Positions 26,539-33,968 of a stretch of 64,000 nt of DNA are shown here, one piece after another (position 1 is the first letter of the stretch; every line of letters begins with the position of its first letter). The stretch lies in contig NZ_MTQP01000051.1 in assembly GCF_001984175.1 (NCBI RefSeq), positions 90,982 through 154,981 of the forward strand, read 5' to 3'. Source of the DNA: Saccharothrix sp. ALI-22-I. GTDB taxonomy: Bacteria > Actinomycetota > Actinomycetes > Mycobacteriales > Pseudonocardiaceae. Made by a program: the position numbers and the translations under genes. The notes beneath the pieces were generated by a model, which ran no database searches, was not told the origin of the DNA, and saw only the letters and a list, made by a program, of their open reading frames with translations.

Positions 26539-27567
26539 TCAAGGTCCGCACCCGTCGATCTCCTCCGGCTGGGAGGCGCCCACCACGTTGTTCCGGAAGC
26601 GCTGGTTGCCCGGGTCGGTGCCGATCTGCACGTCGAACGGGCTGTTGCCGGTGATGGTGTTCCACTCGAAGGAGTTGTCCACCGAGTCGGAGCCGCCCCA
26701 GTCCGCCGACGAGGCCAGCACCAGCCCCGCGCCCATCACCGACGGGCCACCGGGTTCGTTGCCGTGCACCCGGTTGCCGACGACCGCGACCCGCTGGACG
26801 CCGATGGCGCCGATGCCGACGCCGGAGATCGGCGGTCCCGCGAAACCGAGCACGCCGGGCTCGTCGCCGCCGGAGGCCAGGGTGTTGCCGGTGATGTCGT
26901 TGTCCGCGACGAGCACGTCGGCGACGCCGCCGGGCAGCTCGCCCTCGTAGGTCTGGTGCAGCAGCAGCACACCCGCCGCGTTGCCGTGGCTGCGGTTGCG
27001 CAGCACCCGCGCGCGGCTGGAGTTGTCGACGAACACGCCGAAGGCGTTGGCGGTGGCCTCGCTGTCGGCGATCAGCGCGTCGGCGGCCGGGCAGAACGCC
27101 AGCGTGATGCCGCCGTACTGGCTGCCCTCGGCGCGGCAGCGCAGCACCTCCACCTCGGCCGACTCGCGCACGTACAGGCCCCACACCACGTTGCCGACCG
27201 ACTCGACGTCGACGAGTCGCAGGTCGGTGGCGGTGTGGGCGTAGACGCCCGCGCCGGAGAAGCCGCGCACGGTCAGGCCCTCGACGGTCACGCCGGACAC
27301 GTCGTGCACGGTGATGCCGCTGACCACGTCGGCGGGCGCGTCGTGCAGCGGCGGCACGGAGGTGGGCGCGACAGGACCGGGCACGATCACCGTGCGACCC
27401 GCGCCCGCGCCGACGAGCGCCACGTCCGACCGGCCGATCACCAGGCTGCCCTCGTAGGTGCCCTCGGCCAAGCGCAGCACCGCGCCCGGTGCGCAGGTGT
27501 CCAGCGCCTCCTGGACCGAATCCCCTGGTTGGACGCTGATTTCGGCCGCGGCCTCGATCACGGGCAT
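26539..27567 (-). CDS. Right-handed parallel beta-helix protein
   Basis: The protein has 342 residues and no signal peptide. After a QPGDSVQEALDTCAPGAVLR lead-in with LAEGTYEG, common to pectate-lyase-like and NosD-like solenoids, it runs as coils of about 22-25 residues rich in Val, Asp and Asn (GVTVEGLTVRGFSGAGVYAH, DVLVADNDITGNTL, RVAVVGNRVHGNEPGG). Such folds bind or cleave polysaccharides, but some act as epimerases or cyclases. Its cytosolic location, and its place between a phosphopantetheinyl transferase gene (10-bp overlap) and the exporter, suggest it acts on the polyketide or its glycoside. No catalytic residues can be assigned. Confidence 0.85.
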   Translation of the reverse strand: MPVIEAAAEISVQPGDSVQEALDTCAPGAVLRLAEGTYEGSLVIGRSDVALVGAGAGRTVIVPGPVAPTSVPPLHDAPADVVSGITVHDVSGVTVEGLTVRGFSGAGVYAHTATDLRLVDVESVGNVVWGLYVRESAEVEVLRCRAEGSQYGGITLAFCPAADALIADSEATANAFGVFVDNSSRARVLRNRSHGNAAGVLLLHQTYEGELPGGVADVLVADNDITGNTLASGGDEPGVLGFAGPPISGVGIGAIGVQRVAVVGNRVHGNEPGGPSVMGAGLVLASSADWGGSDSVDNSFEWNTITGNSPFDVQIGTDPGNQRFRNNVVGASQPEEIDGCGP

Positions 27568-28073
27568 CGCAGCGCTCCTCTCGACGTGGTGGTCAGTATG
27601 GCAAGGGCGACGATCAAGTCACCGCGAAAGCCCCAGCGGGCCATGCCCACCACGGTCGCGCCGTCGTGGGGGCGGGCGGAAGGTTCGGTGAGCCGCGCCA
27701 GGGCGGCCGAACCGCTGGCGCCGCGCACGGTGTAGGCGCAGCGCTCGGTCATCGAGACCCGGGTGGCCGCTTCGACCTCGGGCACCGCGGCGGCCAGCAG
27801 CGGGTCGGCCCACTCCACACCGGGCAGCAGGGCCTCGCCGCGCGTTTCGAAGTCGTGCCAGGAGAACCCGGGCGGGCGGCCGCCGACCGCCTTGACGAGG
27901 CACTCCTTCACCGCGACCGTGGCCGCGGTGGCGAGGCCGGGGTCGGCGTGCAGGTCGCGCTCCGCGGGCGAGGCGACGTGCCGGGTGTAGGCGGGCCCGC
28001 TGTAGGACATGGCGCGCGTGACCCGGGCGACGTCCACCACGTCCACCCCGAACAGCAGCAGCGGCGCGGTCAC
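27558..28073 (-). CDS. Holo-ACP synthase-type phosphopantetheinyl transferase
   Basis: The protein has 171 residues. It shows the AcpS signatures GVDVVDVARVTRAM (GxDxxxxxR, metal-binding Asp at about 11) and VAVKECLVKAVGGRPPGFSW (KExxxKA), at normal family spacing and size. It transfers the phosphopantetheine arm of CoA to the serine of an acyl carrier protein, here most likely Ser52 of the ACP at 37841-38146. The GTG at 28073 overlaps the stop of the upstream hydrolase gene (GTGA), which fixes the start. A second, shorter relative is encoded at 29702-30145. Confidence 0.9.
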   Translation of the reverse strand: MTAPLLLFGVDVVDVARVTRAMSYSGPAYTRHVASPAERDLHADPGLATAATVAVKECLVKAVGGRPPGFSWHDFETRGEALLPGVEWADPLLAAAVPEVEAATRVSMTERCAYTVRGASGSAALARLTEPSARPHDGATVVGMARWGFRGDLIVALAILTTTSRGALRCP

Positions 28074-28843
28074 CCGGCGATCCGGTCCAGGAACCGCAGC
28101 AGCTCGGCGGTGTAGACCTCGCCGCGCTCGATCATCGGGATGTGCCCGCAGTCCTCGACGGTGACGAACTCGGTGTTCGCGTGCCCGGGCACCAGTTCCC
28201 GCCACGGCCCGATCGGCGTCATGCGGTCGTGGCGGCCCCAGAGGTAGAGCGACGGGCAACCGACCTCGTCCATCGCCGAGGCGACCCGGTAGGTCCTGGT
28301 GGCGCGGATGCTGCGGGCCATCGCGACCATCGCCGAGCCCTGGCGCAGCAGCTGCGCGGTGGACTCCATCTGCTCCTCGGTGAACAGCGGCTCGCCGTGG
28401 AAGAGGGCGGCGAGCATGCGGTCGCGGAACTGCTCGCCCTGCAACCGCACGTCGCCGCGCCGGTCCATGTTCAGGCCCACGTCGGGGTCGGCGCTCAGGC
28501 CGGGCGCGCCGCTGACCGCGATGGCCCGCACCCGATCCGGGAAGCGGCCCGCGAGGTCGATGGCGACGAGGCCGCCCAGCGAGTTCGCGCAGACCACGAC
28601 CTCTTCCGCGCCAGCCGCGTCCGCGGCCTCCATCAGGGCGTCGCCGAGGCGCTCGATGGAGCCCGCGATCTTCGCGTCCACCGCGCAGATGGGTTCCTCG
28701 GTGCGCAGCACGGGCCATCCGGCGTCGGCGAGCGCGGCGAACGGGTGGTCCCAGATCCAGCCGCCCGCGAACAGGGCGGACATGAAGGCCACCAGTGGTC
28801 GCCTGCCCGCTGCGGGCCGGTGTTCGGCGGTGAAGACCGTCAT
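28070..28843 (-). CDS. Alpha/beta hydrolase
   Basis: The 257-residue protein has a nucleophile elbow CANSLGG (Ser at about 96), a catalytic Asp in LWGRHDRMTP and His in EDCGHIPMIE near the C terminus, a complete Ser-Asp-His triad. The oxyanion region near the N terminus reads LVAFMSALFAGGWIWDH, differing from the usual HGxx. No signal peptide is seen. In this operon it could be the chain-releasing thioesterase, since no other obvious type II thioesterase is present, or a cyclising hydrolase. Which one cannot be decided from sequence. Confidence 0.87.
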   Translation of the reverse strand: MTVFTAEHRPAAGRRPLVAFMSALFAGGWIWDHPFAALADAGWPVLRTEEPICAVDAKIAGSIERLGDALMEAADAAGAEEVVVCANSLGGLVAIDLAGRFPDRVRAIAVSGAPGLSADPDVGLNMDRRGDVRLQGEQFRDRMLAALFHGEPLFTEEQMESTAQLLRQGSAMVAMARSIRATRTYRVASAMDEVGCPSLYLWGRHDRMTPIGPWRELVPGHANTEFVTVEDCGHIPMIERGEVYTAELLRFLDRIAG

Positions 28844-28862
28844 CGGGCAGCTCCTGGCATCA

Positions 28863-29711
28863 TCAGAACAGGGGGTCGGGGGTCGGGGTGGTCCCGCACG
28901 CGCAGGTCTTGCCCGCGCCCGCGTCCACCACCTCCTGGCAGTCCGGGCAGCGCAGGAAGAAGCTCTCCCGCTCCAACGTCCACACGCTGGTGTAGGCCCC
29001 GGTGCACAGGCCGCTGCGGAAGAACTTCCGCATGGCCCGCTGGTGCGGCCGGGCGTGCACGGCGCGGACCGACTCCGGGCGGTCGAAGGCGGTCAGCGTG
29101 TACTTGCGAGCGCCGATCTCGAACGTCCCCACGCCGAGGAAGCCCTGCGAGGCCCGCAGCGACTTGACCACCTCCGTGCTGAGCAGGTCCACCTCCGGGC
29201 CCTCGACGTCGTCGCGGAAGTCCAGGTAGGTGAACGTGAGCACGCGCGGGTAGTCGGGCCTGCCGGTGGCGGTGCGGGCGCTGACGCCGTACTCCTGCAT
29301 GTCCTCGCGGGCGGGCAGGAAGCGGGACGTGTGGCCCAGCGACGCGGCCAAGGCGACCCGGTCGAAGTGGCGGCGCACGCGCACCGCGCCGTCCACGACG
29401 GTCAGCACGTCCGCGCCGACGACCGCCGCCGCGCCACCCGTGCCGGGCATCCCGAGGTAGGGGGCGCGGTGCGTGGCGGCGAGGGTCCAGGTGAGCACGG
29501 CGGTGTCGCCGGCGTCGGCGGGCGGCGCGAAGTCCAGCGCCAGGTCCGGGAACCGGGTCAGCACGGCCTCGACGTGCGCGACGAGGTCCGCGCCGCCGAC
29601 CGGCTCCGGGGTGTCCGGGTCCGCGAACTCCGCCACCGCGGCGGCGACGGCCGCCGCGTCGCGCTCCCGCCAGGCCGCGGCCCATCGCGCGGCGGTCTCG
29701 ATCAGGTCCAT
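28863..29711 (-). CDS. SnoaL-like domain fused to a C-terminal zinc ribbon
   Basis: The protein has 282 residues. Residues 1-125 (AARWAAAWRERDAAAVAAAV, then VLTWTLAATHRAPYLGMPGT and VRVRRHFDRVAL) fit the SnoaL/NTF2 cone fold used by polyketide cyclases. Residues about 145-250 form a second alpha/beta segment (LTFTYLDFRDDVEGPEVDLL) that I do not recognise. The C terminus has CPDC and CACG, a probable four-Cys zinc ribbon. It overlaps the upstream gene by 10 bp. It may shape or cyclise the polyketide chain, or recruit partners through the ribbon. The domain combination is unusual. Confidence 0.75.
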   Translation of the reverse strand: MDLIETAARWAAAWRERDAAAVAAAVAEFADPDTPEPVGGADLVAHVEAVLTRFPDLALDFAPPADAGDTAVLTWTLAATHRAPYLGMPGTGGAAAVVGADVLTVVDGAVRVRRHFDRVALAASLGHTSRFLPAREDMQEYGVSARTATGRPDYPRVLTFTYLDFRDDVEGPEVDLLSTEVVKSLRASQGFLGVGTFEIGARKYTLTAFDRPESVRAVHARPHQRAMRKFFRSGLCTGAYTSVWTLERESFFLRCPDCQEVVDAGAGKTCACGTTPTPDPLF

Positions 29712-30145
29712 GCGGTCACCGCTTCCAGGTCGTCGTCCTCGGGCAGCCGGGCCGAGGTCAGGGCCACCGCGAACGCGAGGTCGGAGGTGTGGCTGACCGA
29801 GACCCGGATGCGGGCGCCGGGCGCCTCCCGGCCGTCCAGCGCGCCGTCCAGGCGCACGCCCGGCGGGTGGCCGTGCAGGCAGGCCGCTGTGCGACCGCAC
29901 AGGGGCGCGGGCAGGGGCAGGACCTCCACCGCGCCCAGGTGCTCCGGGGTGACGGGCTCGTCCAGCAGGCGCAGCACGGCGTACTTGGCCGCGAGCCGGC
30001 CCGCCCAGTGCTGGAGGGTGCGCCCGGCGCCGGACCGCAACCGTTCCGCGCGGGTGAACACGACCTCCAGCGGCATCGGATCGACCAGCTGCCACGGCGC
30101 GGTCAGCCCGCCGAAGGCGACCGCGGCACTCCCCCACCCGGTCAT
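29702..30145 (-). CDS. Short phosphopantetheinyl-transferase-like protein
   Basis: The protein has 147 residues and resembles the AcpS/PPTase fold. It has PLEVVFTRAERLRSG near residue 25, a helix HWAGRLAAKYAVLRLLDEP at the place of the WxxKE helix (the catalytic Glu position here is Tyr in AAKYAVL) and a C-terminal RVSVSHTSDLAFAVAL matching the SHxxxxA strand. The N-terminal GxDxV metal motif is not found. With these losses it may be an inactive partner or a structural carrier-protein-binding domain. It overlaps the AT gene by 4 bp and the SnoaL-like gene by 10 bp. Confidence 0.65.
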   Translation of the reverse strand: MTGWGSAAVAFGGLTAPWQLVDPMPLEVVFTRAERLRSGAGRTLQHWAGRLAAKYAVLRLLDEPVTPEHLGAVEVLPLPAPLCGRTAACLHGHPPGVRLDGALDGREAPGARIRVSVSHTSDLAFAVALTSARLPEDDDLEAVTAWT

Positions 30146-31056
30146 GCCGCGGGCTCCGGGCGGCGAAGCCGGCGCACGGCGGCCGGGTCGGCCGTGCTCA
30201 CGCATCGCACGCCCACGCCGCGCAGCAGCCCGGCGAGCACCTTGCTGTCGCCGACCTCGACCAGGGTCTCGACGTCGGCGAGCACGCCCATCGTCTCGGT
30301 CCACCGCACCCGCGCGGTGAGCTGCGCGATCAGCGCGTCGACGATGGTCGACAGGTCCGTGGTGGGCTCGGCGGTCGCGTTCGGGACCACCGGGACGCGG
30401 GGCGGTCGCATCGGTGTCCCGCGCACCGCCTCGGCCCAGCCGTCCAGCGCACCCGCCATCAGCGGCGAGTGGAACGCGTTGCTCACCTTGAGCGCCACCA
30501 CCTTGCGGGCGCCCGCCTCCCCTGCCAGCGCGGCGAGCCGGTCGACGGCGGCGGTCGCGCCGGAGACCACGGCGTGGTCCGACGCGTTCTCCAGGCCGAC
30601 GACCAGCGGCTCGCCCGGTCGGGCGGCCTCGGCGGCCAGCTCCTCCACCCGTCGTAGGGTCAGGCCCAGCACGGCGGTCATGCCGCCGGTGGTGGGCAAG
30701 TCGGCCATCAACCGGGCACGGGTGGCGACCAGGCGCAGCGCGGTGTCGACGTCCAGCACGCCCGCCGCGCACAGCGCGCTCACCTCGCCCACGCTGTGCC
30801 CGGCGACGACTTCCGGCTCCACGCCCCGCTCCCGCAGCACGGCGAGCGCGGCGAGGTTGCACGCGGTCACGGCGGGCTGCGCGTGCAGCGTGTCCACGAG
30901 CTTGTCCAGCGGCCCGCGGGCGCACAGCCCGGACACCGGCTCGGGCAGCAGCTCGTCGGCGCGGGCGACCACCGCCGCGCCCGCCGGGTCGCGGCGCAGC
31001 CAGCCGCCCATGCCGACCCGGACCGTGCCCTGACCGGGGAACACGAAGCCGATCAC
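30142..31056 (-). CDS. Malonyl-CoA:ACP transacylase (FabD-like)
   Basis: The 304-residue protein is a full acyltransferase: FVFPGQGTVRVGMG at the N terminus, nucleophile GHSVGE (Ser88), carboxylate-binding Arg in ATRARLM (about 113-115) and catalytic His196 in NAFHSPLM. The Phe before that His, with the conserved Arg, is typical of malonyl-specific enzymes. It probably loads malonyl units onto the cluster ACP. Most type II clusters borrow FabD from fatty acid synthesis, so a dedicated enzyme is notable. It overlaps the downstream gene by 4 bp. Confidence 0.93.
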   Translation of the reverse strand: MIGFVFPGQGTVRVGMGGWLRRDPAGAAVVARADELLPEPVSGLCARGPLDKLVDTLHAQPAVTACNLAALAVLRERGVEPEVVAGHSVGEVSALCAAGVLDVDTALRLVATRARLMADLPTTGGMTAVLGLTLRRVEELAAEAARPGEPLVVGLENASDHAVVSGATAAVDRLAALAGEAGARKVVALKVSNAFHSPLMAGALDGWAEAVRGTPMRPPRVPVVPNATAEPTTDLSTIVDALIAQLTARVRWTETMGVLADVETLVEVGDSKVLAGLLRGVGVRCVSTADPAAVRRLRRPEPAA

Positions 31057-31114
31057 CTGCGAACCTCCGTCCGTACTCCTGCGCTGCCCCTGCCGACGGG
31101 TTGCCCGGGACCGG

Positions 31115-31996
31115 CTAGAGCCGGCGTCGCCGGGTGGGCACGACCGCGGCCTGCTCGGCGCCGAGGAAACCCAGCAGCAGCTTGGTGACGATCTCCGGCT
31201 GGTCCAGCGGGATCCAGTGGCTGGCGTCCTCGACGCGCTCGTAGCGCCACGGGCCCTTGACGAACTTCACCGAGCCCGTCATGCCCTCCTCCAGCAGGGC
31301 CTTGTCCCCGGTGGACCAGATGCCGAGGGTGGGCGCGAGCACGGGTGGGAAGTTGCTCTCCACGCGCAGCTCGGCCTCGGGCGAGCGATTGGCGCGGTAC
31401 CAGTTCAGCGCCGCGGTGAGCGCGCCCGGCTTGGCCAACTCGCGCGGGTAGCGCTGGTGGTCTCCCTCGCCGCCCATGATCTCCTTGAACAGCCGCCACC
31501 CGTTGCGCCGCAGCAACTGCTCACTCACACCGGGGAACTGGTAGAAGAGCATGTACCAGCTGGCCTTGCGCTGCTCGATCGACGGCGTGCCGAACACACC
31601 GGGGTGGCCGACCGACAGCACGGCGAGGTGGTCGACGCGGCGCGGCATCAGGAACGCGTACATCCAGGCGATGGCGGCGCCCCAGTCGTGGCCGACGATG
31701 TGCGCCTTGGGGATGCCGAGGTGCTGCGTCAAGCCCACTACGTCGTTGACGATCGTGCGCATGTCGTACGCCTCGACCTCCTGCGGCTTGCCCGACTCGC
31801 CGAACCCGCGCAGGTCGGGCGCGATGACGCGGAAGCCCGCCTCCACCAGGGGGTCGATCTGGTGCCGCCACAGGTAGTGCGAGTCGGGGAAGCCGTGCAG
31901 CAGCACGACCGGGTCGCCCTCGCCCTTGTCGACGTAGGCGATGTCGACGCCGTTGACGTGCGCCGACCCGGTCAGCAGGGTGTCCTTCACGCTCAT
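31115..31996 (-). CDS. Epoxide-hydrolase-like alpha/beta hydrolase
   Basis: The protein has 293 residues. VVLLHGFPDSHYLWRHQI supplies the HGFP oxyanion motif, GHDWGAAIAW the nucleophilic Asp, WSTGDKALLE the acid and DASHWIPLDQPE the catalytic His. An Asp nucleophile marks epoxide hydrolases and dehalogenases rather than esterases. It may open an epoxide made by the flavoprotein encoded just upstream. The start at 31996 overlaps that gene's stop (ATGA), although the frame stays open for over a kilobase upstream. Confidence 0.88.
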   Translation of the reverse strand: MSVKDTLLTGSAHVNGVDIAYVDKGEGDPVVLLHGFPDSHYLWRHQIDPLVEAGFRVIAPDLRGFGESGKPQEVEAYDMRTIVNDVVGLTQHLGIPKAHIVGHDWGAAIAWMYAFLMPRRVDHLAVLSVGHPGVFGTPSIEQRKASWYMLFYQFPGVSEQLLRRNGWRLFKEIMGGEGDHQRYPRELAKPGALTAALNWYRANRSPEAELRVESNFPPVLAPTLGIWSTGDKALLEEGMTGSVKFVKGPWRYERVEDASHWIPLDQPEIVTKLLLGFLGAEQAAVVPTRRRRL

Positions 31997-33243
31997 GCCC
32001 TCTCCCTGAACAGCCTCTCGGCGAAGAACTCGCTGAACCCGAACTCCGGCACGTCCTCCGGCGGCACCATGTTGAGCAGGCCGGTCACCGACGCGGCGAA
32101 GTTCTCGGCCATCAACTCGCGCGCCCGGCGGCGGCGCTCGGCGGCGGCCGGCCCGAACTCGCAGTGCAGCTTGGCGATGATGTCCGCGCCGAAGTGCAGC
32201 CGGTCCATCCGGAACTTCCGCTCGGCCAGGTACCCCTCGAAGGCGGCGGGCGACCAGTCGTCGCCGCCGGTCAGCACCTCGCACACGGCGCGGGTGTCGC
32301 GCAGGCTGCACGACAGGCCGGTGCCGAGCACGGTGTCGGCGTTGCCGGCCTCGTCCCCGACGAGCACCACGCCGTCCATGACGATCGGCTGCTCGGGGAA
32401 CATCGCCACCGACGGCCACAGCTTGAGCGGCCCGATCGGCTTCGCGGCGGTGTGCACGGCCTTGCCGCGGTCGGGCAGGCACGCCAGCTCGAAGTCCGCG
32501 ATGAACCGCCGCTCGCCCTCCGCGCCCTGGTAGAGCTTCCGGTTGGCGGTCGGGAAGTTGATGTAGAGCCGGGCGTTGCCGTCGCCCTGCGGGAACACCA
32601 TGAACATCTTCTCGTCCTCGGTGCCCATCGCCTGTACGTCCATCGGCCAGTCGTCCAGGCCGGTGACGCGCAGCCCGCCGCCCCAGTGGTGCACCGAGGT
32701 GGCCATGGACACGCCGACCTGGCGGCCGACCGTGCAGCCGCGACCGGTGGCGCCGATGACGATGCGCGGCCTGGCCAGGTGCTCCTGCCCGCCGCTGGTC
32801 CAACGGACCTCCGGGCGGGCCCCGGCGGTGATGTGGGTCCGCTGCGCTCCCATGACTACGGTCGCGCCGTTGTCCTCGGCCTGCTCGGCCATCAACGCGC
32901 AGACCTCGTGGTGCGGGAACGACATGGGGCCGCCGACGCCGGGCACGAACCGCGTCATGTCCACGGTTTCCGCGGCGGCCGGGTCGACCGTCTCGTCCCA
33001 CTGCGTCCACTCGCGGATCTCCCACGCGCCGCCGAGGCCGAACGCGTCCTCCACGCCCAGCGTCTGCGCCTCTCGCAGGCCCCACGGCGCGATCCACTCA
33101 CCGCGCACGATGTCCTGATAGGTCTCCTGCTTCTCCAGCAGCACCACGGACAGACCGTTCATCGCGAGGTTGGCGGCGGCGGACGCGCCGGCGATGCCGC
33201 CGCCCACCACGACGACGTCGACCCCGGTGTGCTCGACGGTCAT
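31993..33243 (-). CDS. FAD-dependent monooxygenase/oxidoreductase
   Basis: The protein has 416 residues. Its FAD Rossmann motif is VVVVGGGIAGASAAANLAMN (about 10-29) and the second FAD motif is VLVGDEAGNADTVLGTGLSC, as in class A flavin monooxygenases; VIGATGRGCTVGR stands where the central DG-type motif is expected. The halogenase signature WxWxIP is absent. It probably hydroxylates, epoxidises or dehydrogenates the polyketide using NAD(P)H or oxygen. It is coupled by 4-bp overlaps to the nitroreductase upstream and the epoxide-hydrolase-like gene downstream, which suggests consecutive steps. Confidence 0.9.
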   Translation of the reverse strand: MTVEHTGVDVVVVGGGIAGASAAANLAMNGLSVVLLEKQETYQDIVRGEWIAPWGLREAQTLGVEDAFGLGGAWEIREWTQWDETVDPAAAETVDMTRFVPGVGGPMSFPHHEVCALMAEQAEDNGATVVMGAQRTHITAGARPEVRWTSGGQEHLARPRIVIGATGRGCTVGRQVGVSMATSVHHWGGGLRVTGLDDWPMDVQAMGTEDEKMFMVFPQGDGNARLYINFPTANRKLYQGAEGERRFIADFELACLPDRGKAVHTAAKPIGPLKLWPSVAMFPEQPIVMDGVVLVGDEAGNADTVLGTGLSCSLRDTRAVCEVLTGGDDWSPAAFEGYLAERKFRMDRLHFGADIIAKLHCEFGPAAAERRRRARELMAENFAASVTGLLNMVPPEDVPEFGFSEFFAERLFRERA

Positions 33244-33968
33244 GCCTGCCACCTCTCCCAGGACGTGCGCTCCTTGGCCGGGACCCGCTTGGCGGGGCGG
33301 AACTCGGTGCCGATCGTGTAGGCCACCGGGACCAGGCAGACCTGCGTGACCCCGGCGGGGATGCCGAGCAGCTCGCCCACGTGCCGCTCGAACGGCAGGT
33401 GCATGCACGTGATCGTGCTGCCCAGGCCGCGGCTGCGCAGGGCCAGCTGGAACGACCAGACGGCGGGGAAGATCGAGCCGTAGAAGTTGCTGGCCCGCAT
33501 GGCCCCGATCCGCACGCCCTCCTGCCAGGTGGCGAGGTTGCGGGTGCCGGTCGCGCCCAGCCACTCGGCGTCGATCGCGCCGATGTCCGGCGGCCTGCCG
33601 AGCACGCACGGGATCACCAGCGCGGGCACCCGGGCGACGGTCTCGGCCAGCGCGGCGGCGGACTCGTTGTTCTTCCTGGCCTGCGGGCTGTTGCGCCGCC
33701 GCCCGGACCGCGTCCACACCTCCTTCTGGTGGAACTGCCAGGAGATGTCGAACAGCTCCGCCAGCCGGTCCTTCACGGCCTGCTCGGTGATCACGACCCA
33801 GCGCCAGTTCTGCTGGTCGTTCGCGGTGGGCGCCTGGACGGCGACCTCCAGCGCCTCCTCGATCACCCCGCGCGGCACGGGCCGGTCGAGGTCGAGCCGA
33901 CGGCGCACCGACCGGGTGGTGGTGAGCAACCGGTCTGTCTCCACTACGTCGAAGGGCGCGTCGCTCAT
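33240..33968 (-). CDS. Nitroreductase-family FMN oxidoreductase
   Basis: The protein has 242 residues. The N-terminal TTRSVRRRLDLDRPVPRGVI, then EEALEVAVQAPTANDQQNWR (about 15-54), is the FMN-binding signature of nitroreductases, and GLGSTITCMHLPFER with ELLGIPAGVTQVCLVPVAY (about 185-215) forms the C-terminal core. Family members reduce nitro groups, quinones or enones, or oxidise thiazolines and diketopiperazine-like substrates. With no enoylreductase in the operon, reduction or oxidation of a conjugated polyketide is plausible but unproven. It overlaps both the KS-CLF gene and the flavoprotein gene by 4 bp. Confidence 0.9.
   Translation of the reverse strand: MSDAPFDVVETDRLLTTTRSVRRRLDLDRPVPRGVIEEALEVAVQAPTANDQQNWRWVVITEQAVKDRLAELFDISWQFHQKEVWTRSGRRRNSPQARKNNESAAALAETVARVPALVIPCVLGRPPDIGAIDAEWLGATGTRNLATWQEGVRIGAMRASNFYGSIFPAVWSFQLALRSRGLGSTITCMHLPFERHVGELLGIPAGVTQVCLVPVAYTIGTEFRPAKRVPAKERTSWERWQA

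Noticed and set aside
31993..33243. Flavin-dependent halogenase
   Set aside because: The FAD motifs are present but the WxWxIP halogenase signature is absent, so a monooxygenase/oxidoreductase is the safer call.
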